DNA of 64,000 nt from Bacteroidota bacterium (GCA_017860295.1 JAFNAS010000003.1:62001-126000); one strand, 5' to 3'; counted from the first letter of the stretch, positions 7,023 to 16,022 are shown. Notes: generated from the sequence alone by a model not told the origin. Translations and numbers: made by a program.

Positions 7023-8741
7023 ATGGCAAATTACTATTTAGATAAACCCGAACTCAAATTCCATTTGACGCATCCGTTGATGGAAAAGATAGTGGCGCTC
7101 AAAGAGCAGAACTATCGTGAAAAAGATACATTCGACTATGCTCCTCAGGATTTTGAGGATGCTATCGATAGTTACAACCACGTGATGGAGATCATCGGTG
7201 AAATTTGTGGCGATATTATCGCTCCAAATGCCGAAGATGTTGACCATGAAGGTCCTCTCGTAGTTGACAACCGTGTGGTATATGCCCGCGGAACACAGGA
7301 AAATCACGAAGCGTTGAAAAAGGCCGGCGTTTACGGGATCTCTTTGCCCCGCGAATACGGAGGCTTGAACTTCCCGATGGTGCCTTACGTGATGACCGGT
7401 GAAATCGTATCGCGTGCCGATGCAGGTTTTGCCAACATCTGGGGTTTGCAGGACTGCGCCGAAACTATCCACGAATTTGCGTCGAAAGAGATTCGCGAAG
7501 AGTTTCTTCCCCGCATCAATCAGGGTGAAACCTGCTCGATGGACCTGACCGAACCGGATGCCGGTTCCGACCTTCAGGCCGTGATGCTGAAAGCTACTTA
7601 CGACGAAAAGAAAAAGATGTGGTTGCTCAATGGTGTGAAACGTTTCATTACCAACGGTGATGCTCAGATTAAATTAGTATTGGCCCGTTCTGAAGCCGGT
7701 ACATCAGATGGTCGCGGTCTTTCTTATTTTGTTGTCGACAACCAGTTCGACAGCTCGATGAAAGTGCGTCGTATCGAAAATAAACTGGGTATCAAGGGAT
7801 CTCCTACCTGCGAACTCGTGTTTACCAACACTCCTGCCAAAATGGTGGGCGAACCCAAAATGGGGTTGATCAAATACGTGATGTCGCTGATGAACGGTGC
7901 TCGTTTGGGCGTAGGTGCTCAGTCGGTAGGTGTGGCTCAGGCTGCCTACGACGAAGCGTTGGCTTATGCGAAAGATCGTACTCAGTTTGGCAAAGCCATT
8001 ATCGAATTCCCCGCAGTATTCGAAATGCTGGCCATCATGAAAGCCAAAGTGGATGCTGCTCGTGCCTTGTTGTACGAATGTACCCGTTTTGTGGATGTTT
8101 ACAAAGCGTATGGCACTATTGCCGACGAACGTCCGTTGACCAAAGAAGAACGTCTGGATGCCAAAGAATATCAAAAACTGGCAGACATGATGACTCCGCT
8201 GGTAAAAATGTTTGCCAGTGAATATGCCAACCAGAATGCATACGATTCTATTCAGGTTCACGGAGGTTCGGGCTTCATGAAAGATTACGCTTGTGAACGT
8301 ATCTATCGCGATGCCCGTATTCTTACCATTTATGAAGGAACGTCGCAGTTGCAGGTAGTGGCTGCTATCCGTTTCGTAACCAATGGTGCTTATGTTGCCA
8401 AACTGCGTCAGTACGAAGCTCAGCCAATCAATCCGGCTTTCGAAGGATTGCGTAATCGCTTGGTTGGTTTTACCGGTAGCCTCGAAAAAGCGATTGCGAA
8501 GGTAACCGAACCCAAAAATGCCGAGTATCATGACTTCATGGCTCGCCGTTTGGTAGAGATTGCCGGTCATCTGGTGATGAGCAACCTGCTGATTATCGAT
8601 GCTTCGCGCGATGATATGTTTGCCCGTTCGGCTGAAATATACAGCAGTTTTGCCGCTGCCGAAATCACTAAACACCTGGCATTTATCGACAGCTTCCAGC
8701 TCGATAACGTTGGCTTGTACAAAAACAGCGATCAGGAATAA
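7023..8741 (+). CDS. Acyl-CoA dehydrogenase
   Basis: 572 residues from the ATG at 7023; an in-frame upstream ATG at 6945 lies in the end of the preceding gene and repeat and is unlikely. Flavin and substrate-binding segments are clear: CSMDLTEPDAGSDLQAV, NGVKRFITNGD, the ENKLGIKGSPTCELVF strand, the KDRTQFGKAIIEFPA block and the C-terminal RIYRDARILTIYEGTSQLQ motif whose Glu438 is the usual catalytic base position. The ~150-residue C-terminal extension beyond the standard 380-residue core is typical of the long ACADs of Bacteroidota and some Proteobacteria. Electrons from the alpha,beta-dehydrogenation of an acyl-CoA would go to the EtfBA pair encoded upstream. Chain-length specificity is not readable. 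Confidence 0.93.
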   Translation: MANYYLDKPELKFHLTHPLMEKIVALKEQNYREKDTFDYAPQDFEDAIDSYNHVMEIIGEICGDIIAPNAEDVDHEGPLVVDNRVVYARGTQENHEALKKAGVYGISLPREYGGLNFPMVPYVMTGEIVSRADAGFANIWGLQDCAETIHEFASKEIREEFLPRINQGETCSMDLTEPDAGSDLQAVMLKATYDEKKKMWLLNGVKRFITNGDAQIKLVLARSEAGTSDGRGLSYFVVDNQFDSSMKVRRIENKLGIKGSPTCELVFTNTPAKMVGEPKMGLIKYVMSLMNGARLGVGAQSVGVAQAAYDEALAYAKDRTQFGKAIIEFPAVFEMLAIMKAKVDAARALLYECTRFVDVYKAYGTIADERPLTKEERLDAKEYQKLADMMTPLVKMFASEYANQNAYDSIQVHGGSGFMKDYACERIYRDARILTIYEGTSQLQVVAAIRFVTNGAYVAKLRQYEAQPINPAFEGLRNRLVGFTGSLEKAIAKVTEPKNAEYHDFMARRLVEIAGHLVMSNLLIIDASRDDMFARSAEIYSSFAAAEITKHLAFIDSFQLDNVGLYKNSDQE

Positions 8742-8770
8742 AATAGAGAGCGTTAATTAATAAATAGAGA

Positions 8771-8806
8771 AAGAGAGGTTGTTCGGTCATCGGACAACCT
8801 CTTTTG
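8771..8806 (+). terminator. Rho-independent terminator after acyl-CoA dehydrogenase
   Basis: AAGAGAGGTTGT / ACAACCTCTTTT stem with a short loop and trailing T-rich tract, 30 bp after the stop codon. Confidence 0.8.
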
Positions 8807-8862
8807 TGTGGAAGAGCTTTATTTATGTTTTTGCCGTTGCTGGCAGCATGAGTACATTTTTT

Positions 8863-8870
8863 TATCTTTG
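8863..8870 (+). promoter_or_regulatory. Bacteroidota -7 element for the S37 peptidase gene
   Basis: TATCTTTG matches TAnnTTTG and lies 60 bp before the start codon, beyond the previous terminator. No -33 element at ideal spacing. Confidence 0.5.
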
Positions 8871-8930
8871 TACGAGGTAACGTTCGGGTTGTCCGTGCTT
8901 TCGTTTTACGTTACATTTAACTAAGAAATA

Positions 8931-10220
8931 ATGAGAAGAATTGTATTGAATCTGTTGCTGGTTTTTAGTGTCTGCTGGCAGGTACAGGCGCGGGAAGTGA
9001 CCATCGAAAATGCTTTGTACGACTTGCCGGATGTGATTTTTAAATCAATCGGGAAAGCCGATACCTTTGAACTAAAGATTAAACAGCCGTTGGATCACCA
9101 ACATCCCGAGAAGGGCTACTTCTATCAACGGGCCTTCCTTACCCACAAAGCGTTTGACAAACCGATGGTGATGTATCTTTCGGGATATAATCAGGATCGG
9201 CCATACAAAAACGAGTTGACGAAATTGCTGGATGCGAACCAATTGTCGATAGAGCATCGTTACTTTGGGAAAAGTGTACCCGATAGCCTTGATTATAATT
9301 ACCTGAATCTGGAACAGGCGACTGCCGATTTGCATCATATCAACGAACTGTTCAAAAGAATCTATGTCGGAAAATGGATTGGTACCGGTATCAGCAAAGG
9401 AGGGTCAACGACGATTTTTTACAAATATTTCTACCCGAACGATGTGGATGTCTCCATCCCGTACGTGGCTCCGCTCAACCGCGAGTATGAGGACCAACGC
9501 CTCTATACTTTTCAGGATACCGTTGGTTCAAAAGTTTGCCGGCAAAAACTGTTTGCCTTTCAGAAACGGATGCTGAAGCACCGCAAAGAGATTTTGCCTT
9601 TGTTGCAGATGTACAGCGACGGTGCAGGGTTGAAATTATCTACTGTCACGCTGGAGCAGGCATTTGAATACAGTGTGTTGGAATTTCCGTTTGCGTTCTG
9701 GCAATACTACACCTCTTGCGACGACATCCCGTCGGAGTCTTCGTCGCTTTTAGCGGCGACGCAATACCTGCTCAAGATAAGTGATATTAAATCGTACAGC
9801 GAAGAGCATATCATCGGTTATTTGTCGCACTATTATCAGGCAGCAACCGAGATGGGTTATTACGGTTACCGTACCGAATCATTTAAGAATGATATCAAGG
9901 CGCTGCCCTTGCAGCCGCATCCTTACGCAGCTATTGTACCGAAGCGTATTCCGGTGCATTTCGACGGTACGTTGCTGAAAAAGGCAAACGAATGGATTGC
10001 GAAAGAGGGCAACCGGATGATCTATATCAACGGAGCTGTCGATACATGGAGCGCGACGCGTGTTTCACCATCCGATAAAGTGGACGCGCAGTGGTTTTTG
10101 CTCAACGGTAAAAATCACCGTACCGCCCGCTTTGTAAATATGAGTCCCGACGAGAAACAGCGCTTTATCACCACGCTGCAACGATGGGGAATTCCGGTGG
10201 CAAATCCGGAAATGAAATAG
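8931..10220 (+). CDS. Secreted serine peptidase of the S37 (PS-10) / S28-like aminopeptidase type
   Basis: 429 residues with a signal peptide (cleavage near VQA, residues 18-20). The segments FYQRAFLTHK, LSIEHRYFGKS (residues 106-115) and the nucleophile elbow GTGISKGGST (Ser155) are characteristic of Streptomyces-type tripeptidyl aminopeptidases (S37), alpha/beta-hydrolases that remove N-terminal tripeptides. The C-terminal INGAVDTWSAT and LLNGKNHRTARF blocks are the expected positions of the catalytic Asp and His. The gene is monocistronic, with its own promoter and a terminator shared with the convergent gene. It probably degrades peptides in the periplasm for nutrition. Confidence 0.8.
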   Translation: MRRIVLNLLLVFSVCWQVQAREVTIENALYDLPDVIFKSIGKADTFELKIKQPLDHQHPEKGYFYQRAFLTHKAFDKPMVMYLSGYNQDRPYKNELTKLLDANQLSIEHRYFGKSVPDSLDYNYLNLEQATADLHHINELFKRIYVGKWIGTGISKGGSTTIFYKYFYPNDVDVSIPYVAPLNREYEDQRLYTFQDTVGSKVCRQKLFAFQKRMLKHRKEILPLLQMYSDGAGLKLSTVTLEQAFEYSVLEFPFAFWQYYTSCDDIPSESSSLLAATQYLLKISDIKSYSEEHIIGYLSHYYQAATEMGYYGYRTESFKNDIKALPLQPHPYAAIVPKRIPVHFDGTLLKKANEWIAKEGNRMIYINGAVDTWSATRVSPSDKVDAQWFLLNGKNHRTARFVNMSPDEKQRFITTLQRWGIPVANPEMK

Positions 10221-10294
10221 TAATTAATGTTCGCATTGCATCAAGAGAAAGATAAATCAGATATTTATTTTGTTCCGAGGTTATGTGAAAACAA

Positions 10295-10326
10295 AAAGGA
10301 ACCAAATCTTAATGTTTGATTCCTTT
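10295..10326. terminator. Bidirectional terminator between convergent genes
   Basis: AAAGGAACCAAA / TTTGATTCCTTT stem (one mismatch), between the 3' ends of the S37 peptidase gene and the minus-strand gene ending at 10363. Confidence 0.65.
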
Positions 10327-10362
10327 CTGATTCTACTACACAATAATTTTTTACCTGTGGCT

Positions 10363-10941
10363 TTATTTTCTCTTTGTAGGTACTTTGTCCGGTCGATCGG
10401 CGGAAGCCGGTGCCCCGGCTTCGGGTCTTTGAGATCTCGGTCCTTTTCTGATGTTTTCACCTAACGTTGGAAATTGATCCTTTACTTTTAGCTCGAATTT
10501 AATCTTTTCCAATTGAATAGCCGATTCCAGCTTGCCGATCTCATCCAGTTTGCCTGCAATCTGGTTGATGTCTGGTTTGTCGATATGGATCAGATAACGC
10601 AGTTCTGCTTTTTTCAGAAACAACTCATTCTCTTTTTGACCTATTGCTTTGTGCAATTCTTTGATGTAGCCTTCCACAACATCTTTATCTTTTTCTGATA
10701 ACTGGTCGAACAGAACCGATGGACATTCTCCTCTCTCTTCTTGTTGAAAGAAGGGGGGCTGATGGGCATCTTTCCCTTTTTTGTCAAACGCTTTGCCTGT
10801 CATCGAACTACGATCCGGAGCCCCCATTTGTTCCGCATTATCAATACTAGGTTGTTGGCCGTAATCACCCAGAAAGTCGGGGCTTTGAGCTGATAATTGC
10901 AATGTAATCACCAGCCCTAACAAAATGAATAATCTTTTCAT
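10363..10941 (-). CDS. Periplasmic Spy/CpxP-like small protein
   Basis: 192 residues: signal peptide MKRLFILLGLVITLQLSAQ, a Pro/Gln-rich linker, then a long charged helical region (about residues 85-155: LSEKDKDVVEGYIKELHKAI, KAELRYLIHIDKPDINQIAGKLDEIGKLE) and a basic Pro-rich tail ending PTKRK. The helix pattern, with a central helix-turn DKPDINQIAGKLDE, resembles the LTxxQ-family periplasmic proteins Spy, CpxP and ZraP and metal-resistance homologues, which act as chaperones or stress sensors. No enzyme motif is present. Assignment to this family is by pattern only. Confidence 0.5.
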   Translation of the reverse strand: MKRLFILLGLVITLQLSAQSPDFLGDYGQQPSIDNAEQMGAPDRSSMTGKAFDKKGKDAHQPPFFQQEERGECPSVLFDQLSEKDKDVVEGYIKELHKAIGQKENELFLKKAELRYLIHIDKPDINQIAGKLDEIGKLESAIQLEKIKFELKVKDQFPTLGENIRKGPRSQRPEAGAPASADRPDKVPTKRK

Positions 10942-11124
10942 AACATGAAAAATAAAAATTGAAAGTCAGGTGTGGTTTTATTTTTGATTCAAATGTACGG
11001 GTGTTGAACAGATAGTAAAAATAAAATCGGCGAATGGGCTTGATTTGTAGACCAAAATAAGATTCTGAACTATGAAAAGATGGCAATATGTTACAGAGAA
11101 ACGGATGTTAAGAATCGATTGAAA

Positions 11125-12048
11125 TTACAATTTGATGGCAAACTTCTTAAGCCGTTCATCGAGCATATAAGCCGGGATTATCTGCTTGATGCTATCGGCT
11201 ACGGCATTCATTAGTCCTTCCCGCACGTAGTCGTGGCGGATAATCATTGAAATTTCGCGGGTTGCTTCGGGGCGAACGATCGGGCGCAGATTCTTCTTTT
11301 GTGCCTCGGTCAGAAAGTCGATGTGCAGTTCGGGAATAATGGTATAACCGCAGTTGATGTCTACAATTTTTACCAGTGTGTCTATGCTGCCGGCTTCGAT
11401 GGTTGAGGTGTGCACGTTGTGATCGCAAAAGTTGAGCACCTGATTGCGCAGGCAGTGTCCCTCTTCCAGTACCCAGAGGTTTTCGGTCGGCATATCGCTT
11501 GGAGTCAGCTCTTGCTTGCAGTAAATCGGGTCGTCGGGCGAGATGTATGCCACAAACTTCTCATAATAGAGCGGTACCTCCAGAATCTTCGGATTGTCGA
11601 GCGGCGTAGCTAAAATGGCCATGTCGATTTCGGCGGCATTCAGTTTTTCGATAATCGTTTCGGTTCGCAGTTCCGTTACCTGCAACGATATCTCCGGAAA
11701 ACTTTTTCGAAATGCCGCGATGAATTTCGGCAGCAGGTAAGGCGCTATCGTCGGAATCATCGCTAACGAGAGCGACCCCGTTAATCCTCCCTTCATCGAT
11801 ACCACATTTTCTTTCAGTTGCCGAATGTTGAAAAGGATGATTTGTGCCTGTTGCAGGATTTGTTTGCCTGCTTCGGTCGGTTCGATAGGCTGCATCGAAC
11901 GGTCGAAAATGAGACAGCCCAGTTCATCTTCCAGCTTCTGAACCATGGTGCTCAGGGTCGGTTGCGTAACCGAACACATTTCCGCTGCCCGTACAAAATG
12001 GCGGGTCTTGTCTAATGCCAGAATATACTCCAGTTGTTGTAATGTCAT
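11125..12048 (-). CDS. oxyR: Hydrogen-peroxide-responsive LysR regulator OxyR
   Basis: 307 residues. The N-terminal winged helix MTLQQLEYILALDKTRHFVRAAE with TQPTLSTMVQKLEDELG is LysR-type. The regulatory domain holds WVLEEGHCLRNQVLNFC, where Cys199 and Cys208 coincide with the peroxide-sensing Cys199 and Cys208 of E. coli OxyR, with GHCLR conserved. Oxidation to the disulfide would switch it to an activator. It is transcribed divergently from ahpC across 279 bp that contains two candidate OxyR half-sites next to the ahpC promoter. Confidence 0.95.
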   Translation of the reverse strand: MTLQQLEYILALDKTRHFVRAAEMCSVTQPTLSTMVQKLEDELGCLIFDRSMQPIEPTEAGKQILQQAQIILFNIRQLKENVVSMKGGLTGSLSLAMIPTIAPYLLPKFIAAFRKSFPEISLQVTELRTETIIEKLNAAEIDMAILATPLDNPKILEVPLYYEKFVAYISPDDPIYCKQELTPSDMPTENLWVLEEGHCLRNQVLNFCDHNVHTSTIEAGSIDTLVKIVDINCGYTIIPELHIDFLTEAQKKNLRPIVRPEATREISMIIRHDYVREGLMNAVADSIKQIIPAYMLDERLKKFAIKL

Positions 12049-12074
12049 GGTTGTTGTGTTTTATATATAAACAG

Positions 12075-12182
12075 GCACACGGAAAACACGGATAATACAG
12101 AATAACCCGGAACTAAACATCATCAACGTTCTATGTGGATAATTGAATGTGCTAATCCGTCTAATCTGTGCCTTCCGTGTGC
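12075..12182. repeat. Imperfect inverted repeat (GCACACGGAA...GAT) in the oxyR-ahpC intergenic region
   Basis: The stretch at 12075-12095 and the reverse complement of 12162-12182 share GCACACGGAA-NN-CAC-N-GAT-N-A. Such CACACGGAAGGCACAGAT-like sequences recur in intergenic regions of many Bacteroidota (general knowledge). It is closer to oxyR than the ahpC promoter and is not needed for either. Confidence 0.45.
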
Positions 12183-12201
12183 TAATCCACTACAAAGATA
12201 T

Positions 12202-12237
12202 ATAGAATTTATCAATGAAGGTATAGAAATTATCTGT
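12202..12237 (+). promoter_or_regulatory. Candidate OxyR binding site (two half-palindromes) upstream of ahpC
   Basis: ATAGAATTTATCAAT (12202-12216) and ATAGAAATTATCTGT (12223-12237) each match 8 of the 10 fixed positions of the enterobacterial OxyR element ATAGnTnnnAnCTAT. Their starts are 21 bp apart, two helical turns, against 22 in the consensus. The second copy abuts the -33 element of the ahpC promoter, the place from which an activator would contact RNA polymerase. Binding is inferred. Confidence 0.6.
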
Positions 12238-12268
12238 TTGATTTATGGGTTTTGGGGTGATAACTTTG
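12237..12268 (+). promoter_or_regulatory. ahpC promoter (TTTG-N20-TAACTTTG)
   Basis: TTTG at 12237-12240, a 20-bp spacer and TAACTTTG at 12261-12268, an exact match to the Bacteroidota housekeeping promoter. The start codon is about 60 bp downstream. Confidence 0.8.
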
Positions 12269-12327
12269 CATCAGAAACAAACAACGAATAACATTACAAA
12301 CTTTACTAACATATAAAAATTACTACT

Positions 12328-12891
12328 ATGTCACAAATTGGAAAACAAATCGTAGATTTCAAAGTACAGGCTTACGTTAATGACGGATTCAAAGAGGTAA
12401 CCAAACAAGATGTCTTGGGCAAATGGTCGGTCTTCTTCTTCTATCCCGCCGACTTCACCTTCGTTTGTCCTACCGAACTGGAAGATCTTGCCGGTAAATA
12501 TGCCGATTTTCAGGCTGCCGGTGCCGAAATTTATTCTGTATCCTGCGATACCCATTTCGTTCACAAAGCATGGCAAGACGCATCAGCAACCATCAAAAAG
12601 GTCAAATACCCGATGTTGGCCGATCCTACTGGTGTTTTGGCCCGTGGATTCGATGTGATGATTGAAGAGGCCGGTCTGGCCGAACGCGGAACCTTTGTGG
12701 TAAATCCGCAGGGCGAAATTGTAGCTTACGAAGTGGTTGCGGGCAATATCGGACGTAATGCCGACGAACTTCTCCGTCGCTTGCAGGCTTTGCAGTTTGT
12801 TGCTGCTCATCCCGCCGATGTTTGTCCTGCAAAATGGAAACAGGGCGATCAGACATTGAAACCCAGCATCGATTTGGTTGGGAAAATCTAA
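12328..12891 (+). CDS. ahpC: Alkyl hydroperoxide reductase peroxiredoxin subunit
   Basis: 187 residues, the standard length. The peroxidatic motif DFTFVCPTE has Cys47 and the resolving Cys166 sits in DVCPAKW, so this is a typical two-Cys peroxiredoxin of the AhpC class. SVSCDTHFVHKAW and RGTFVVNPQGEI are family landmarks. It reduces H2O2 and organic peroxides in the cytoplasm and is re-reduced by AhpF, encoded 66 bp downstream. OxyR control is suggested by the divergent oxyR gene and the half-sites at 12202-12237. Confidence 0.97.
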   Translation: MSQIGKQIVDFKVQAYVNDGFKEVTKQDVLGKWSVFFFYPADFTFVCPTELEDLAGKYADFQAAGAEIYSVSCDTHFVHKAWQDASATIKKVKYPMLADPTGVLARGFDVMIEEAGLAERGTFVVNPQGEIVAYEVVAGNIGRNADELLRRLQALQFVAAHPADVCPAKWKQGDQTLKPSIDLVGKI

Positions 12892-12957
12892 CAACTCCTA
12901 TCTATATTCTCCCGGGGAGAGCTGCTTGTCGGTTCTCCCCGTTAACTTTCAACTGTT

Positions 12958-14508
12958 ATGTTAGAACAAGGCATAAAAGATCAGGTTCGTTCCCTTTTTG
13001 CAAACCTGAAATCGGATTTTATTTTTCGGATAGAGGTCGGTTCGTCGCATCCTTCGCGTAATGAACTGGTCGATCTGTTGGAAGAGGTGGCTTCCTGCTC
13101 CGATAAAATCCAATGTGAAATCCTCCCCGGCGACGATTTGAAATTTACTGTTGTGAAAAACGGAGTGCCCTCTTCTTTTGTGTTCAGGGCGGTCCCGAAC
13201 GGTCACGAATTCAGTTCGTTGTTGTTGGCGGTGCTCAATCTGGATGGTCTTGGCAAAAATCTTCCCGATGCCCTGATCGAACAGCGAATTAAGAATCTTA
13301 GAGATGAAGTCCACTTAAAGAGTTATATCTCGCTGACTTGTACGAATTGTCCCGATGTGGTACAGGCTCTCAATGTGATGGCAATCTTAAATCCGGCAAT
13401 CCAACACGAAATTATTGACGGAGGCATTCATCAAAGTGAAGTGGACAAGCTCAATATTCAGGCTGTGCCTTCGGTCTACCTGAACGGAGAGTTGTTGCAT
13501 GTGGGGCGCTCTAATTTGGGTGAGCTTTTGTCGAAAATAGAGGAGGCTGTCGGGTCTGTGCAGGAATCGTCATCCGCAGCGGTTGACTATGACGTGGTGA
13601 TAGCGGGTGGCGGCCCAGCCGGAGTGTCGGCAGCCATCTACTCGGCACGAAAAGGATTGAAAGTGGCTATTGTTGCCGATCGCATGGGTGGGCAGGTAAC
13701 CGAAACGGCAGGAATCGAGAATCTTATTTCCGTACCCCAAACAACAGGAAACGTATTGGCTGCAAACCTGAAGGAGCACCTTCTGGCCTATCCGGTCGAT
13801 ATACTGGAAAATCGTAAAATAACCGAAGTCGTTGTTGAAAACGGAGAAAAAATTGTCAAAACGTCTCTTGAGGAGACTTTAAAAACTCCGGCGTTGATTA
13901 TTGCTACCGGTGCCAGTTGGCGCAAACTGAATGTGCCGGGCGAGAGCCAGTATATCGGATCGGGCGTGGCGTTCTGTGCACATTGCGACGGACCGTTCTA
14001 TAAAGGGAAAAAGGTTGTCGTTATCGGCGGTGGAAATTCCGGCCTTGAGGCTGCTATCGATCTTTCGGCTATTGCGACAGAGGTCACTCTGCTCGAGTTT
14101 GCCGATGAATTGAAGGGCGACGAGGTGTTGCAGCAAAAGTTGAAAACCATTGGCAACGTGAAAATCAGTACCGGTGCACAGACTCTCTCGGTCGAGGGTG
14201 ATGGCACAAAAGTTACCGGTTTGACGTTCAAACACCGTGGTTCTGGTCAAACGGAATCGCTGGTTGTCGATGGTATTTTTGTTCAGATCGGATTGAAAGC
14301 CAACAGCGACATTGTGAAGGATCTGTTGCCATTGAGCCCGACCGGCGAAATAGAGGTGGACGCTCATTGCCGCACCAATATCCCGGGTGTTTATGCTGCC
14401 GGTGATGTGTCGGTAGTGCCGTTCAAGCAGATTGTGATTGCTATGGGAGAAGGTTCGAAAGCGGCGTTGTCGGCTTTTGAAGATAGACTGAAAGATAAAC
14501 TCAGGTAA
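12958..14508 (+). CDS. ahpF: Alkyl hydroperoxide reductase flavoprotein subunit
   Basis: 516 residues. The N-terminal double thioredoxin fold carries the redox pair SLTCTNCPDVV (Cys128, Cys131); the C-terminal thioredoxin-reductase part carries the FAD site VIAGGGPAGVSAAIYSARKG, the redox motif FCAHCDGPFY (Cys340, Cys343), the NAD(P)H site VIGGGNSGLEAA and a terminal ATGDVS-like AAGDVSVVPFKQ block. Electrons run from NAD(P)H through FAD and both disulfides to AhpC. A strong terminator follows at 14565. Confidence 0.97.
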   Translation: MLEQGIKDQVRSLFANLKSDFIFRIEVGSSHPSRNELVDLLEEVASCSDKIQCEILPGDDLKFTVVKNGVPSSFVFRAVPNGHEFSSLLLAVLNLDGLGKNLPDALIEQRIKNLRDEVHLKSYISLTCTNCPDVVQALNVMAILNPAIQHEIIDGGIHQSEVDKLNIQAVPSVYLNGELLHVGRSNLGELLSKIEEAVGSVQESSSAAVDYDVVIAGGGPAGVSAAIYSARKGLKVAIVADRMGGQVTETAGIENLISVPQTTGNVLAANLKEHLLAYPVDILENRKITEVVVENGEKIVKTSLEETLKTPALIIATGASWRKLNVPGESQYIGSGVAFCAHCDGPFYKGKKVVVIGGGNSGLEAAIDLSAIATEVTLLEFADELKGDEVLQQKLKTIGNVKISTGAQTLSVEGDGTKVTGLTFKHRGSGQTESLVVDGIFVQIGLKANSDIVKDLLPLSPTGEIEVDAHCRTNIPGVYAAGDVSVVPFKQIVIAMGEGSKAALSAFEDRLKDKLR

Positions 14509-14564
14509 ACAGTAACTCTTTCAGAAAAATATAAATTGCGATTTTTTTATAGCTTTTTAGGTTG

Positions 14565-14598
14565 TAAGGCACCTGTCCGGGAGAGGATAGGTGCCTTA
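14565..14598. terminator. Terminator between ahpF and the convergent SQR-like gene
   Basis: TAAGGCACCT / AGGTGCCTTA stem with a 14-nt loop, 56 bp after the ahpF stop and 8 bp beyond the stop of the minus-strand gene; probably acts in both directions. Confidence 0.7.
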
Positions 14599-14605
14599 AT
14601 TGTGT

Positions 14606-15805
14606 TTACGGAAGGAATGCATATCCTTTTTTCGTTTTCCAGAGAAAATACTTTTCAAAAAAAACTTTGCTGAAATCGTACAACAGGTTGGGCATCATGA
14701 TGGCAATGGCGCGTGGTTTGAAAAGCCGGTTGCCGATAATGAGCACCTCTTTCTTGCCTGCATCCATAATACAAAGCGCCGGAATGTCGCCCCAGTATTT
14801 TTGTTTGAGCTCTTTTCCCTTCAATGTCCGCATAATGTTTTCGGCAACCACTTTGCCGGTAATGTCGCTCGGGAATCCGGTCTTGGGTGCTACAAACGGC
14901 ACTTTGCCTGCGTGCCATGGAATGGGGAAGCTAACCGCAATGCCCGCCGCCCAAATATTTGGAAAGTCGGGGTGACGATAATCGTTGCCTACCGGGATGA
15001 ATCCGGTTAGGGTCGCCTTCAGTTCCTGACTGTTGCTTACGAAATCGTCGCCAATAAACTGAGGCATCAGCATCGAGAACTTGTAAGGGAGCACCGTGCC
15101 GTCGTTCAGATAGACGTTTTCTTCATCCACTTTGTCGATAGCTACTTCGGTGTGAACGTGCATATTGAAGAGTTTGAAGAAGGTCTTGAACATGGTTTGA
15201 CCGCCCGTCATTCCATCCATCCCGAAGTGTCCGAGGTAATGTTCGGGAGTGATCCAGTGGATATCCACCTTGTCGCGGATTTTTTGTTCTCGGCACCATT
15301 TCTCGAAATTGAAAAGGAATTCATAGCCTGCACCCATGCATCCGGCGCTTTGCGTGGCTCCGATAACGACCGGACCGGGATTCTTTTTGAACTCTTCCAA
15401 CGCCTGACGTGTTTTCATTGCACCCGATGGTGTCCCGATGTAGTGGGTAAATTCGGCAACGCCCGGGGCAATGTTATAATTCACTTTTGGCCCAGTGCAG
15501 ATGACTAATTGATCGTAGTTGAATTCTCCAACTGATGTTTTTACTATTTGGGAGTGGGGATTAACATCATGAGCTTCGGCTAGTATAAACTCTATATCAT
15601 GCCGAGACAATATATCTGTACGTGATAGTGTAATGTTTTTGATGTCGCGCCTTTTGAAGGGTACCCATATCAGCGAAGGCTTGAAAACAAATGACGGACT
15701 GCGGTCAATAACAATAATCCTGAACTCTTTGCGACCTTTTCGCTTCAATTCCAAAGCTGCGGTGATGCCTGCAAAATTACCGCCTACAATGACGATTGTT
15801 TTCAT
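14606..15805 (-). CDS. FAD-dependent pyridine nucleotide-disulfide oxidoreductase, sulfide:quinone reductase-like
   Basis: 399 residues. An N-terminal FAD-binding GxGxxG-type loop is seen as VIVGGNFAGITAALELK, followed by PSLIWVPFKRRD, VICTGPKVNY and GATQSAGCMGAGYEFLFN, the last typical of sulfide:quinone reductases. Cys residues in VICTGP, SAGCMGAG and PALCIMDAG are candidates for the SQR cysteine set, although the spacing is not identical to characterised enzymes. It would oxidise sulfide or a related thiol at the inner face of the membrane; the C-terminal VFFEKYFLWKTKKGYAFLP tail resembles the amphipathic membrane anchor of SQR. Downstream of ahpCF it may belong to redox defence, but this is inference. 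Confidence 0.72.
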   Translation of the reverse strand: MKTIVIVGGNFAGITAALELKRKGRKEFRIIVIDRSPSFVFKPSLIWVPFKRRDIKNITLSRTDILSRHDIEFILAEAHDVNPHSQIVKTSVGEFNYDQLVICTGPKVNYNIAPGVAEFTHYIGTPSGAMKTRQALEEFKKNPGPVVIGATQSAGCMGAGYEFLFNFEKWCREQKIRDKVDIHWITPEHYLGHFGMDGMTGGQTMFKTFFKLFNMHVHTEVAIDKVDEENVYLNDGTVLPYKFSMLMPQFIGDDFVSNSQELKATLTGFIPVGNDYRHPDFPNIWAAGIAVSFPIPWHAGKVPFVAPKTGFPSDITGKVVAENIMRTLKGKELKQKYWGDIPALCIMDAGKKEVLIIGNRLFKPRAIAIMMPNLLYDFSKVFFEKYFLWKTKKGYAFLP

Positions 15806-15989
15806 AATGATCTTTTTTATAGGTTCTTATTTTTATTTATTCCGAGAAACGACCGCATGTCGCTTTTCTTGTTTTTTAGACAAAAATAGCATACGTATAT
15901 TATATTGGTATCACCATTAATATTATTTAGTTGATTTTTGTTTCAAGAGATAATTAGAGGTGTCTACCGGAATTTTGCACAAAGGAATG

Positions 15990-15997
15990 TATCTTTG
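15990..15997 (+). promoter_or_regulatory. -7 element for the subtilase gene
   Basis: TATCTTTG lies 26 bp before the ATG at 16023 and inside any longer version of the reading frame, which supports the later start. Confidence 0.5.
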
Positions 15998-16022
15998 TAA
16001 TTTAATGCAATCACAGGTATTG

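Noticed and set aside
7704-8675. Minus-strand open frame of 323 codons inside the acyl-CoA dehydrogenase gene
   Set aside because: Antisense shadow of a gene with full catalytic motifs; no promoter and no family features.
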